A stretch of DNA of 64,000 bases from Gottschalkia acidurici 9a (GCF_000299355.1 NC_018664.1:1113115-1177114), one strand, 5' to 3'; counted from the first letter of the stretch, positions 43,323 to 52,834 are shown. The notes: a model not told the origin generated them from the sequence alone. Program-made: numbers and translations.

Positions 43323-45323
43323 ATGAAAGACTCTTTAAATAATGATGAAGATGTAGTATTTTCCTTAGATATAGGAACTAGGACGGTAATAGGAATTGTA
43401 GGAATATATAAAGAAGATAAGTTAAATATCATAGCTAGTAGTATTTTAGAACATGAAAAAAGAGCCATGCATGATGGACAAATACATGATATAAATAGTG
43501 TTGTAAAAGTAGCTAACAAAGTGAAAGAAGATTTAGAATCGCAGATAGGATTTAACTTAAAAGAAGTTTCTATAGCTGCTGCCGGAAGAGCTTTAGAAAC
43601 CAATAGAGCTAAGGTTAAAAGGGACATAGACTTCACTAGAGAAATAAATAATGAAATTATAAAAAGTACAGAATTAGAAGCAGTGCAAAAAGCTCAGGAT
43701 GATCTAAAAAATAAGCTTAAATTAGAAAATAGTAAGTATTATTGTGTAGGATATACTGCAGTAAGCTATTTTTTAGATGATATATTAATTGAAAATTTAG
43801 AAGGACATAAAGGAGATAACATAACTGTAGAGATTATAGCTACCTTTTTACCACATACAGTAATAGATAGTCTTACTACAGTTGTCGATAGATTGGGTCT
43901 AGAAGTTACGAATATGACATTAGAGCCAATAGCAGCATTAAATGTAGCTGTTAAGAAAAACTTAAGACTTTTAAATATAGCATTAATAGATGTTGGAGCA
44001 GGAACTTCAGATATAGCCATAACTAAGGATGGTACAGTAAATGCTTATGCAATGGTATCAACTGCAGGAGATGAAATAACAGAAAAATTAGTAACTAAAT
44101 ATCTGTTAGACTATGATGTCGCTGAAGATTTAAAAGTCAATTTAAATACACCTAAAACTCATGAATTTCAAGATATAGTAGGGACTATTCACAGATTAAC
44201 TACTGAAGAAATCTTAGATAGAATTGATGAATCTATAAGACAATTAGCAAAAGAGATATCGAGTAAAGTAATAGAGTTAAATGAAAGATCACCTAGTGTA
44301 GTATTTCTAATAGGTGGAGGTAGTCAAACTCCAAGACTAAGTAAATACATATCAGAGGAATTGGACATGCCCGAAGATAGAGTGGTTATTAAAGATACAA
44401 ACTTAATTGAGAATATAACTGGAATTAACGACCATATAAAGGGTCCTGATGCTATAACACCAATAGGAATAGCTATGATATCAGCAGAAAATAGCTATAG
44501 AGATTTTATGGAAATCACTATAAATGGAGAAAAAGTAAAGTTATTTAACACTGAAAATTCAAGAATTACAGATGCATTATTAATAGTTAACTATAATCCT
44601 AGAAAACTTATAGCAAAAAGAGGAGAAGATTTAAAATATTATTTGAACGGTGTAGAGAAAAACATAATAGGACAAGTTGGGGATCCTGCTAAAGTATATG
44701 TAAATAATAAACTAACAGATTTAGAACATAAATTGAAGCATAAAGATATAATAATATTAGATGAGGCAACATCAGGAAAATCAGGAAGGGCAAATATTTA
44801 TGACATAGTAGATATAAATAAAAAGATCTACTTAAATGGAAAGCCCCATGATTTAGTTTTAAGTTTATCACTAAATGGAGAAAGAGTAAGTGAAAATCAC
44901 GAACTAAAGAATGAAGATAAGATAGACGTTTCAGAGGTTAAGACACTTTATGAACTTTTTGATTACTTAGATTTAGATATAAATCATTTTAAGTGTTATA
45001 AAGATAAAAAAGAGATCCATGGAGATTATATCTTAAATAAAGGTGATATGATAACTTATAGTAATTCAGAGCCAAATAAAGAATACAATAATAAGGATGA
45101 ATCAAATAAGGCTAGTAAAGTTATAAATCTGAACATAAATGGTGAATCGAAGTCAATAAATTATGATAAGGATTGTTTTAAGTTTATAGATATATTTAAC
45201 TATATAGATTTTGATATGAATAAAGCTAAAGGAAATTTAATACTTGAGGTAAATGGAGGCAAAGCACAATATCAACAAAAATTAAAAGATGGAGATATTA
45301 TAAAAGTGTGTTGGCAAAATTAA
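43323..45323 (+). CDS. FtsA-like cell division ATPase with repetitive C-terminal extension
   Basis: Actin-fold ATPase (666 aa) of the FtsA/PilM group. The core (about 1-385) has VVFSLDIGTRTVIGIVG, the FtsA SHS2-type insert, LLNIALIDVGAGTSDIAIT and VFLIGGGSQTPRLSKYI. Ordinary FtsA is about 420 aa; here about 270 residues follow with recurrent pairs: an NGE/NGK start (about 397, 501, 602) and an end like LKHKDIIIL, LKNEDKIDV, LNKGDMITY and LKDGDIIKV. These resemble small beta-grasp (ThiS/ubiquitin-like) modules. The membrane-targeting tail of FtsA is absent. No ftsZ is adjacent. A shorter GTG start three codons upstream overlaps the ribosome binding site. Confidence 0.8.
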   Translation: MKDSLNNDEDVVFSLDIGTRTVIGIVGIYKEDKLNIIASSILEHEKRAMHDGQIHDINSVVKVANKVKEDLESQIGFNLKEVSIAAAGRALETNRAKVKRDIDFTREINNEIIKSTELEAVQKAQDDLKNKLKLENSKYYCVGYTAVSYFLDDILIENLEGHKGDNITVEIIATFLPHTVIDSLTTVVDRLGLEVTNMTLEPIAALNVAVKKNLRLLNIALIDVGAGTSDIAITKDGTVNAYAMVSTAGDEITEKLVTKYLLDYDVAEDLKVNLNTPKTHEFQDIVGTIHRLTTEEILDRIDESIRQLAKEISSKVIELNERSPSVVFLIGGGSQTPRLSKYISEELDMPEDRVVIKDTNLIENITGINDHIKGPDAITPIGIAMISAENSYRDFMEITINGEKVKLFNTENSRITDALLIVNYNPRKLIAKRGEDLKYYLNGVEKNIIGQVGDPAKVYVNNKLTDLEHKLKHKDIIILDEATSGKSGRANIYDIVDINKKIYLNGKPHDLVLSLSLNGERVSENHELKNEDKIDVSEVKTLYELFDYLDLDINHFKCYKDKKEIHGDYILNKGDMITYSNSEPNKEYNNKDESNKASKVINLNINGESKSINYDKDCFKFIDIFNYIDFDMNKAKGNLILEVNGGKAQYQQKLKDGDIIKVCWQN

Positions 45324-45426
45324 CATAATTAAAGTATTTTTATAATTTATCTAAGAGCTTAGAATTCAGTTGAATTATAAGCTCTTAAGTAAGTTAAGCC
45401 TTAATAAATGTAAGGAGGTCATATAT

Positions 45427-46515
45427 ATGAGTAATGGTGCTAAAATTGCTTTAATAAGTGTTTTTATTATATTAATAGTTGCTGTGGGAGGCTTTTCTTA
45501 CAATATACTGAATAACAATACCATATATAATGGAGTCAGTATAGATGATCTTGAAGTAGGTGGATTTCAAAAAGAGGAAGCAAAAGATTACCTGGAAAGC
45601 ATTTTAAAAGATGGACTAGAGAATAGAAAAATGACTCTAGGCAATGGGAATTATACTAAAGAAGTAAAATATAAAGATTTAGGTATAGACCATGAGTATC
45701 AGAAATCAGTCGAAGAAGCTTATCAAATAGGCCGAAGAGGAAATATATTAGCTCGAATGAAAGAAATTTTTACAGTAAGCTTAAATGGAAAGAATATTGA
45801 GTTGAAAATAAAAAAAGATGATAATAAAATTATAAGCTTAGTCGAAACAGTAAACAGTGAAATATCATCAGAAAAAAAAGATGCCACAATAAAGTACTCG
45901 GAAGGCAGATTTATAGTAACAGATGAGGTTATAGGAATTGCAGTAGATAAGAAAAAGTTAACAAAGAATATAAATGATAGCATAATGGTTGGAGAATTTA
46001 TAGAAATTCCTATAACAGAAGACAAACCAAAAATGACAAAAGAATTACTTAGCCTAATAAGTAGTGAGATAGGTTCATATTCTACTAGTTTTGGTCTGGA
46101 AGACTCAAATCGAGTGCACAATGTGCAACTTTCTGCTAAATCAATAGATGGGAGAGTAGTTCTACCAGGAGAAGTTTTTTCGTTTAATGAAACAACAGGA
46201 CCTAGAAGTAAGAGTGCTGGTTATAAAGAGGCAACTGTAATAATGAATGGAGAATTTGTTCCAGGTGAAGGTGGAGGGGTATGTCAAGTGTCAAGTACAC
46301 TTTACAATACTTTGTTGAATTCAAAGATGGATATAGTAGAAAGACACCCACATACTTTGCCAGTGGGATATGTTCCAGAAGAAAGAGATGCTACAGTTGC
46401 ATATGGATACTTAGATTTAAAATTTAGAAATAGCTCTGAAGCCCCAATATATATAAAAGCAGATGTAATTGGAAATCAACTTATAATAAAACTATTTGGT
46501 AAAAATAAGGCATAG
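45427..46515 (+). CDS. VanW-family protein with peptidoglycan-binding-4-like domain
   Basis: Membrane-anchored extracellular protein (362 aa): one N-terminal helix (about 5-25), a region like the putative peptidoglycan-binding domain 4 (YNGVSIDDLEVGGF onward), then a VanW domain with FSFNETTGPRSKSAGYKEA, GEGGGVCQVSSTLYN and ERHPHTLPVGYVPEERDAT. VanW accompanies some glycopeptide-resistance clusters but is common in normal clostridial genomes; no van ligase genes are present here, so resistance should not be inferred. The ATG has AAGGAGG upstream; a longer TTG frame lacks a site. Confidence 0.87.
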   Translation: MSNGAKIALISVFIILIVAVGGFSYNILNNNTIYNGVSIDDLEVGGFQKEEAKDYLESILKDGLENRKMTLGNGNYTKEVKYKDLGIDHEYQKSVEEAYQIGRRGNILARMKEIFTVSLNGKNIELKIKKDDNKIISLVETVNSEISSEKKDATIKYSEGRFIVTDEVIGIAVDKKKLTKNINDSIMVGEFIEIPITEDKPKMTKELLSLISSEIGSYSTSFGLEDSNRVHNVQLSAKSIDGRVVLPGEVFSFNETTGPRSKSAGYKEATVIMNGEFVPGEGGGVCQVSSTLYNTLLNSKMDIVERHPHTLPVGYVPEERDATVAYGYLDLKFRNSSEAPIYIKADVIGNQLIIKLFGKNKA

Positions 46516-46555
46516 ATAAGCTTGTATTGGGAACAACTATAGGAGGCATATTACT

Positions 46556-47221
46556 TTGGAAGAAATGATATATAGTAAAAAACTAACATGCCCAGTATGT
46601 GGAAACAAATTTACGAGCATGAAATCGATGGATTCTAAGCTTAGAGTGGAAAGAATTGACTCGGATTTTTTAACTCATTATAGAGGAGAAACTATTCCTT
46701 TAAAATATAGTGTATTTGTTTGTCCTAAGTGTGGCTATTCAGCTGTAGAAAATAGCTTTGATAATATGAATACTAGAAAAAAGCAAATAATAAAAGATGA
46801 AATAACTAAAAAGTGGGTAGAGAAAGACTATACAAAAGAAAGAACTATGCAAGATGCTATAATGTGCTATAAATTGGCACTATACTGTGGTGAAGTACTT
46901 CAATTAAAAAAAGTAGAGTTAGCAAGTATATGCTTAAAAATAGCATGGCTTTATAGGATAAATAATGATGAAAATGAAAAAAGATTTCTTAAGCTTTCAG
47001 TGGAGCTTTACGAAAAGTCGTACAGTGAAGAGGAAAGTAACATGGACGAATTGACGTTAATATATTTAATAGGAAATCTATATATGAGAATTGGTGATAT
47101 AGATCAAGCTACTAACTGGATGGGCAAAGTAATATCTAATCCGTATATAAAAAGTAATCCTAAGATTGAAAAACTATCTAGGGAGCAGTGGGGAATTATA
47201 AAAGAAAATAGAAATAACTAA
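46556..47221 (+). CDS. DUF2225 family protein
   Basis: A 221-aa protein with two CxxC pairs (CPVCGNKF near residue 12 and CPKCGYSA near 58), which probably bind zinc, followed by helical, TPR-like segments (TLIYLIGNLYMRIGDIDQATNWMGKV). This is the DUF2225 plan; no function is known. The start is TTG, with AGGAGGC upstream. It lies 40 bases after the VanW gene and is the last gene before the Mo-hydroxylase promoter. Confidence 0.82.
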   Translation: MEEMIYSKKLTCPVCGNKFTSMKSMDSKLRVERIDSDFLTHYRGETIPLKYSVFVCPKCGYSAVENSFDNMNTRKKQIIKDEITKKWVEKDYTKERTMQDAIMCYKLALYCGEVLQLKKVELASICLKIAWLYRINNDENEKRFLKLSVELYEKSYSEEESNMDELTLIYLIGNLYMRIGDIDQATNWMGKVISNPYIKSNPKIEKLSREQWGIIKENRNN

Positions 47222-47272
47222 TGACGAATTTTATAATAAAAGCTAAAAAAATGTTCCATTTTGTTTTTTAAT

Positions 47273-47299
47273 TTGAATTTATTAAATTTATGGTATAAT
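47273..47299 (+). promoter_or_regulatory. promoter of the Mo-hydroxylase operon
   Basis: TATAAT at 47294 is preceded by TGG, giving an extended -10, and by TTGAAT 15 bases upstream. The predicted transcript would have a leader of about 180 bases. Confidence 0.65.
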
Positions 47300-47331
47300 A
47301 TAAATTAGTGATATAGAATTTATATATAGAA

Positions 47332-47410
47332 TATAGATTTTATATCACTATAATCTATAACTGCTCTTAAATTTTTAGATTATTTCAATCTATGATTCAA
47401 ACAGAATCTA
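47332..47410 (+). promoter_or_regulatory. repeat-rich leader of the Mo-hydroxylase operon
   Basis: TAGATT occurs at 47334 and 47376, and AATCTA at 47352, 47387 and 47405. TATAGATT pairs with AATCTATA (8 bp, 12-base loop) and TAGATT pairs with AATCTA (47376-47392, 5-base loop), but other pairings between the copies are equally possible, so alternative RNA structures or multiple operator half-sites are implied. No purine riboswitch core is present. Confidence 0.45.
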
Positions 47411-47480
47411 AATTAAATTATTAGTTTAAATTTTGTTTAATTAATAAATACTTTATAATAAACAAGGGGTGACTAAATCA

Positions 47481-48278
47481 ATGATAACTTTTGGAGACTA
47501 TATAAAACCCAAAAGCATAGAAGAAGCATACGAAATCATAAGTACTAAGAAGCCTGCCAGAGTAATGGGTGGTGGAATGTATATGAAAATGGGAACTAGA
47601 AGAATAGGACTTCTGGTTGACCTATGTGATGCAGGATTAAGTTATATTAACGAAACTGAAGATAGCGTTGAGATAGGTGCAATGACTACTTTCAGAGAAA
47701 TGGAAACAAGTGAAATTTTAAACAGATGCTTTGATGAGCACATACAAGACTCTATAAGAGACGTTATAGGGGTACAGTTTAGAAACATAGTAACAATAGG
47801 TGGTACAGTTTATATAAAACATGGATTCTCTGACCTTATACTTCCGTTATTAGCACTAGATGCAAGAGTGGTGTTCTTTAACGGAGGAGAAATATCTTTA
47901 GAAGACTATCTAAAAGAAGAAGGCATGAGAAGAGATATATTAGAAAAAATAATAATACCAAAAAGAGAAGTAAAAGCTTCATACCAATCATTAAGAATAT
48001 CTAAAGGTGACTATGCAGTATTATTAGTTTCAGCATTAAAAGATAAAGATGGATACAGAATAACAGTAGGAGCAAGACCACAAAAAGCAGCTTTAGCATA
48101 TGATGCTATGAAGCTTTTAAATGAATCAGGTGCAACTGAGGAAAACATTATCAGAGCTGGTGAGATAGCTTCTGAAGAGCTTACTTTCGGAACTAATACT
48201 AGAGGTTCTAAAGAATATAGAAAAGAAATATGTAAAGTATTAGTAAAAAGAGCTTTAAAGGAGGTTGAATCATGCTAG
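47481..48278 (+). CDS. Molybdenum hydroxylase FAD-binding subunit (xanthine dehydrogenase type)
   Basis: Electron-accepting FAD subunit (265 aa) of a heterotrimeric Mo-hydroxylase. Family blocks are YIKPKSIEEAYEII, ARVMGGGMYMKMG (FAD pyrophosphate loop), DLCDAGLSYI, IEIGAMTTFREM-like sequence near residue 70 and VQFRNIVTIGGTVYI. I chose the ATG with AAGGGGTGA upstream; a GTG four codons earlier overlaps that site. The stop overlaps the next gene's ATG by seven bases, so the subunits are translationally coupled. Confidence 0.9.
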   Translation: MITFGDYIKPKSIEEAYEIISTKKPARVMGGGMYMKMGTRRIGLLVDLCDAGLSYINETEDSVEIGAMTTFREMETSEILNRCFDEHIQDSIRDVIGVQFRNIVTIGGTVYIKHGFSDLILPLLALDARVVFFNGGEISLEDYLKEEGMRRDILEKIIIPKREVKASYQSLRISKGDYAVLLVSALKDKDGYRITVGARPQKAALAYDAMKLLNESGATEENIIRAGEIASEELTFGTNTRGSKEYRKEICKVLVKRALKEVESC

Positions 48279-48724
48279 TAAAATTAAATATAAATGGAAC
48301 AAATAAAGAAGTAAATATAAAACCTCATGATTATTTATTAGAAGTATTAAGAGAACTAGGATATTTAGGTGTAAAAAGAGGATGTGAAACAGGTAACTGT
48401 GGAGTATGTACAATTCTTGTAGATGATCGTCCTATACTTTCATGTGGATATTTAGCTGCTAGAGCGGAAGGACATAAAATAACTACAATAGAAGGTGTAC
48501 AGGATAGAGCCAAAGCTATAGGACAATGTATAGTAGACGAAGGTGCTGACCAATGTGGATACTGTACTCCAGGATTAGTAATGGCAACAATAGGACTAGA
48601 AAATGAGAACCCAAATCCTACAGAAGATGAAATAAGACACTATTTAACAAACAACCTTTGCAGATGTACAGGATATGCTGGACATATGAGAGGACTTAAA
48701 AAATATTTTAAGGTGGTGGACTAA
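48272..48724 (+). CDS. Molybdenum hydroxylase [2Fe-2S] subunit
   Basis: Iron-sulfur subunit (150 aa) with two [2Fe-2S] clusters: plant-type C38/C43/C46/C58 (GCETGNCGVC) and the second C95/C98/C130/C132 (CGYC and CRCTGY). It passes electrons from the Mo centre to the FAD subunit. It overlaps the FAD gene by seven bases and abuts the large-subunit ATG directly (stop followed by start with no gap). Confidence 0.95.
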   Translation: MLVKLNINGTNKEVNIKPHDYLLEVLRELGYLGVKRGCETGNCGVCTILVDDRPILSCGYLAARAEGHKITTIEGVQDRAKAIGQCIVDEGADQCGYCTPGLVMATIGLENENPNPTEDEIRHYLTNNLCRCTGYAGHMRGLKKYFKVVD

Positions 48725-51124
48725 ATGAAATCATCTGATATGTACAGAGAAGAAATTGAAAAATTTGAATCAGTTAGAAAATCAATTAACAAAATAGATG
48801 GAATAAACTTAGTTACAGGGAAACCAGTATATACTTCTGACCTTGCTCCAAAAGATTGTCTTGTAGTAAAGATACTAAGAAGTCCCCATGCGTTTGCTAA
48901 AATTAAAAATATAAATACATCTATAGCCATGAAAGTTCCTGGCGTTGAATGTGTACTAACTTGGAAAGATGTTCCGAGAATAGCTTTTACGAGAGCTGGG
49001 CAATCGTTCCCAGAGCCGTCAACTTATGATAAATATATACTTGATGAGTATGTAAGATATATCGGAGATGAAGTTGCTATAGTTGCAGCTGCAGATGAAG
49101 AATCAGCAATGAAAGCAATGAAGGCAATAAAGGTAGACTATGAAGTTTTAGAGCCAGTTTTAGATCCAGAAACAGCTGTAGGTCACCCATCTATAATACA
49201 TCCAGATACTGAAAATTATCATGCGAATATTCCTAATGGTGTAGACTTTTCACAAAATATAGCTGCTACAGCTCACTATGAATATGGTGATATTGATGAT
49301 GTTCTAAGTAAATGTGAAGTAATAGTAGAAGATGAAGTAAGAATGCAAGCACAAGCACATGCTATGATGGAACCATATAAGACATTTACGTATATGGATA
49401 TGCATAATAGACTTGTTATCGTATCATCGACACAAATACCTTTCCATATTAGAAGAACAGTGGGAAGAGCAATAGATATGCCTGCTAGCAAAATAAGAGT
49501 AATCAAGCCTCGTATAGGTGGAGGTTTCGGTGGAAAACAAACTGGTGCAAGTGAATACTATCCAGCTATAGTTACAAAGATAACAGGGAAGCCAGCCATA
49601 CTAGAATATGATAGAGTAGAAACGTTTAACAATGCTACTTCAAGACACAATATGAAGGTTGGAGTAAAAATAGGAGCGGACAAAGACGGTACAATAAAAG
49701 GTGTTAAGCTATGGGCGCTTTCAGATCAAGGTGCTTATGGTGAGCATACTACTACAACAGTAGGACCTGTATGTTCAAAAGTTTTAACTATGTACAATAA
49801 ATGTGAAGCCGTACACTTTGATGGACTAGTAGTTTATACTAACAAACCAACAGCGGGAGCTTTTAGAGGATTTGGTGTTACTCAAGGGGTTTATGCTGTT
49901 GAAACAGGTATGAATAAATTAGCCCATACACTAGGAATGGATCCAACTGAATTAAGAAACAAAAATATGGCAAGAGAAGGCGAAGATTGTATTCTATTTA
50001 ACTTAACAACTTTAGGTGAGCATGATACTCCAGTTCAAAAGATATTAAGTTGTGGCTTACATGATATGGTAGCTAAAGGTAAAGAATTAATAGGATGGGA
50101 TGAAAAATATCCTGGAAAACAAGTTGGACCAAATAAATTCCGTGGAATGGGAATGTGTATAGCACAACAAGGATCTGGTATTCCTAAAGTTGACTCTGCT
50201 ACTGCTGAAATTAGATTCCAAGATCAAGGATTCTTTACTCTTTTAACAGGAGCAACTGATATAGGTACGGGAAGTGATACTATATTAAAGCAAATAGCTG
50301 CAGATGCTATAGGTATTCACGAGGATAGAATAGAGGTAATTTCATCAGATACGGATTTAACTCCATTTGACGTTGGAGCGTACGCTTCAAGTACAACTTA
50401 TGTTTCAGGAAATGCTATAAAAATGGCAGGAGAAAACCTAAGAAAGAATCTTTTTGAAAAAGTAGCTGAATACTTTAATGTATCAGTAGATGAATTAGAT
50501 TTTGATGGAGATGCATTCTCTACTAAAGATGGTTCACAAACAGTTACTCTAGAAGAGTTTGGAACTAAAATAACATATGCTGGATTCAACCAAATAATTA
50601 CTGGTACAGGTAACTGGGTACCTCAAAGAGCAGCTCCTCCATACATGGCAGGATTTGCAGAAGTAGAAGTAGACACAGAGACTGGTGAAGTTGATGTATT
50701 GAACTTTGTTGGTATGTTTGACTGTGGTACTCCAATAAATCCTAAATTAGCGAAAATACAAGCTGAGGGTGGTATAGTTCAAGGTATAGGTCTTGCACTA
50801 TGCGAAGATGTAAAATACGACTCACGTGGTAGACAAATGTCTGATACTTTAATGGAGTATAAGATTCCAAGTAGAGACGATATGAAAACGAATATAATAG
50901 TTGACTTTGTTGAAACTTATGATCCAACAGGACCTTATGGAGCTAAGTCAATAGGAGAGGTTGTTATAAACTGCTCTGTACCATCTATACTTGATGCTAT
51001 ATACAATGCTACAGGTGCATGGATGTCAGATGTTGAATTACCAATGACTCCTGAAAAAGTTCTTATGAAGATAAATGAAGCAAAAAGAGGAGAACAAAAG
51101 AACGCTCCAGAATCAGCTAAGTAA
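48725..51124 (+). CDS. Molybdenum hydroxylase large (molybdopterin-binding) subunit
   Basis: Catalytic subunit (799 aa) binding molybdopterin cofactor. Motifs: the ATDIGTGSDTILKQIA loop, IGGGFGGKQ (about 264-272), AGAFRGFGVTQGVYA and the base-catalyst Glu in GAKSIGE (E745). The sequence fits the xanthine dehydrogenase/aldehyde oxidase family; the purine, nicotinate or aldehyde substrate cannot be read from it. No coxI/XdhC maturation or selenium-labile cofactor genes lie nearby. The start ATG abuts the iron-sulfur gene. A molybdate/tungstate importer is encoded about 27 kb upstream. A strong terminator follows. Confidence 0.92.
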   Translation: MKSSDMYREEIEKFESVRKSINKIDGINLVTGKPVYTSDLAPKDCLVVKILRSPHAFAKIKNINTSIAMKVPGVECVLTWKDVPRIAFTRAGQSFPEPSTYDKYILDEYVRYIGDEVAIVAAADEESAMKAMKAIKVDYEVLEPVLDPETAVGHPSIIHPDTENYHANIPNGVDFSQNIAATAHYEYGDIDDVLSKCEVIVEDEVRMQAQAHAMMEPYKTFTYMDMHNRLVIVSSTQIPFHIRRTVGRAIDMPASKIRVIKPRIGGGFGGKQTGASEYYPAIVTKITGKPAILEYDRVETFNNATSRHNMKVGVKIGADKDGTIKGVKLWALSDQGAYGEHTTTTVGPVCSKVLTMYNKCEAVHFDGLVVYTNKPTAGAFRGFGVTQGVYAVETGMNKLAHTLGMDPTELRNKNMAREGEDCILFNLTTLGEHDTPVQKILSCGLHDMVAKGKELIGWDEKYPGKQVGPNKFRGMGMCIAQQGSGIPKVDSATAEIRFQDQGFFTLLTGATDIGTGSDTILKQIAADAIGIHEDRIEVISSDTDLTPFDVGAYASSTTYVSGNAIKMAGENLRKNLFEKVAEYFNVSVDELDFDGDAFSTKDGSQTVTLEEFGTKITYAGFNQIITGTGNWVPQRAAPPYMAGFAEVEVDTETGEVDVLNFVGMFDCGTPINPKLAKIQAEGGIVQGIGLALCEDVKYDSRGRQMSDTLMEYKIPSRDDMKTNIIVDFVETYDPTGPYGAKSIGEVVINCSVPSILDAIYNATGAWMSDVELPMTPEKVLMKINEAKRGEQKNAPESAK

Positions 51125-51135
51125 TATATAAGTAT

Positions 51136-51178
51136 AAAAGAAAGATGTAAATAAAATTATATTTACATCTTTTCTTTT
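51136..51178 (+). terminator. terminator of the Mo-hydroxylase operon
   Basis: AAAGATGTAAAT and ATTTACATCTTT form a perfect 12-bp stem followed by TTCTTTTATTTTTT. Confidence 0.88.
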
Positions 51179-51319
51179 ATTTTTTGTAAAAATGATTCAT
51201 ATACTATAATTAGTGTAAAAAACTATTCTCTAAATAAGAGACCATAAGTATGTGTTAAGAACACTAAAATATATGATGCTAACATATACTTATATAAAAA
51301 ACTAAAGGTGGTGAAAAAA

Positions 51320-52630
51320 ATGATGATTTTTAAAAAAATAAGATCTAAAAAGAGAAGAAATCCTATAATTTTTCTTCATGGAATATTTGGATCTATAGGA
51401 GATAGCATAATACCTGGTACTGGCGATTTAGACTTTGGGATAGCAGAATTTGCATATAGACCAATAATAAATACGCTTAATGAAATGGGCTATGAGGAAG
51501 GTAAAAATTTATTTATAGCATACTATGATTGGACTAAAAGCAATGTATACTCTGCGAAGAATTACTTAATACCTACTATACAAAAAGCAAAAGAAGTAAC
51601 AGGGTGTCGTAAAGTTGATATAATAAGTCATAGCATGGGAGGAATAGTTGGTAGAGCTTATGCACAAAGTAACCTATATCAGAATGATATAGATAAATTT
51701 ATAATGATAGGAACACCAAATGCAGGTGCCATAGGAGCATATTATTTCTGGAGTGGTGGGGAAATTCCATATGAAAAAATAGAGAACAACATACTTTATA
51801 AGATAATTAAGAAAGGATTCTTATGGAGCTTTCAAATTAAATACAAAGAAAAAATGAATATGGATCTCATAAGAAAAAAATTCCCATCAGTACAGGAGCT
51901 ATTACCTAATTATGATTATGGAAATTATTTATTACTAAATGATAGCGAAGAAAGAGAATATATACCCATAGAAAATATGCAAGTCAGAAATACACTTCTT
52001 AATGAACTTAATAAAAATAGCGGTATACTAAAGAAACGCAGAATAAAAGTATACTTGATAATAGGAACAAATATAGAGACGAATAAAGAAATAACTGTAA
52101 GAGCGTATAGCAAAAATACAGGTCAGTGGGAAGATGGTAGACCAGTGGATAATATAAAAACAAAATTAGGAGATGGAACAGTTATATGTGATAGCTCTGC
52201 TGTAATAGAAGGAAGATCAATATATATAGATAGCAATCATACAGATATACTAGCTGATAGCAAATACGCATTATCTTCAATTTTACAAATTCCTATTCCA
52301 CAAAAGATAAGCACAAGTAGGCGTAAGGTTTATAAAAAAATACATAGTATATTAGCTAATGATGTAAAAGACATAAAGATAAACATAGATGGTAAAGAAA
52401 AAAGCATAAGTAGTTGTAGAGACTATAAATCAAATGAAGTGATAATAAAAAAACTGTTTGAAGATACATATTGGATTGTGATTAAGAGTGAGGAAGAAAA
52501 TAAAATTAAAATTAACATATCTTCATTATCTTGTGAAGGTAATATTTTAATATATACTGGAGATATAAATTCTGGAATTATAAAGACAAAGAATATACAG
52601 GTGAAAGATAACTTAAGTTTGTCAATTTAA
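51320..52630 (+). CDS. Lipase/LCAT-like alpha/beta hydrolase
   Basis: Protein of 436 aa with an alpha/beta-hydrolase N-terminal half: NPIIFLHGIFGS (oxyanion region), the nucleophile elbow SHSMGGIVGRAYAQS (Ser near 107) and IGTPNAGAIGAYYF, as in LCAT-like and PGAP1-like lipases. The catalytic His probably lies in NHTDILADSKYAL. The last ~120 residues form a separate beta-rich Lys-rich region of unknown nature. No signal peptide is visible, so the protein is probably cytoplasmic. I use the ATG after AAAGGTGG rather than the GTG within it. The substrate is unknown. Confidence 0.72.
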   Translation: MMIFKKIRSKKRRNPIIFLHGIFGSIGDSIIPGTGDLDFGIAEFAYRPIINTLNEMGYEEGKNLFIAYYDWTKSNVYSAKNYLIPTIQKAKEVTGCRKVDIISHSMGGIVGRAYAQSNLYQNDIDKFIMIGTPNAGAIGAYYFWSGGEIPYEKIENNILYKIIKKGFLWSFQIKYKEKMNMDLIRKKFPSVQELLPNYDYGNYLLLNDSEEREYIPIENMQVRNTLLNELNKNSGILKKRRIKVYLIIGTNIETNKEITVRAYSKNTGQWEDGRPVDNIKTKLGDGTVICDSSAVIEGRSIYIDSNHTDILADSKYALSSILQIPIPQKISTSRRKVYKKIHSILANDVKDIKINIDGKEKSISSCRDYKSNEVIIKKLFEDTYWIVIKSEEENKIKINISSLSCEGNILIYTGDINSGIIKTKNIQVKDNLSLSI

Positions 52631-52703
52631 AAAACTTATAATAAAATAATTATGACTATAATTCAATATCAATCATGCTTATAAATACAAATACTTTCTT
52701 ATG

Positions 52704-52743
52704 TAATAATAGACTTTAAGATTATTCTTAGAGTCTATTATTA
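52704..52743 (+). terminator. hairpin after the lipase-like gene
   Basis: TAATAATAGACT and AGTCTATTATTA form a 12-bp stem with a central part (TTTAAG / CTTAGA) also largely paired. The U-tract is broken (TTATTTAT). Confidence 0.6.
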
Positions 52744-52834
52744 TTTATAGAAAAAAACAACTTATAAATGCAAATAAAATGTATAATTATATAAGACTAA
52801 TTAATGATTAAAAGTATCTAAGGAGGATGAAATT

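Noticed and set aside
45427-46515. Glycopeptide-resistance locus because of the VanW domain
   Set aside because: No vanH, vanA/B ligase, vanX or two-component genes are present; VanW proteins are common in Clostridia.
47300-47480. Purine riboswitch before the Mo-hydroxylase operon
   Set aside because: The conserved core of purine riboswitches is absent; only AT-rich inverted repeats are present.
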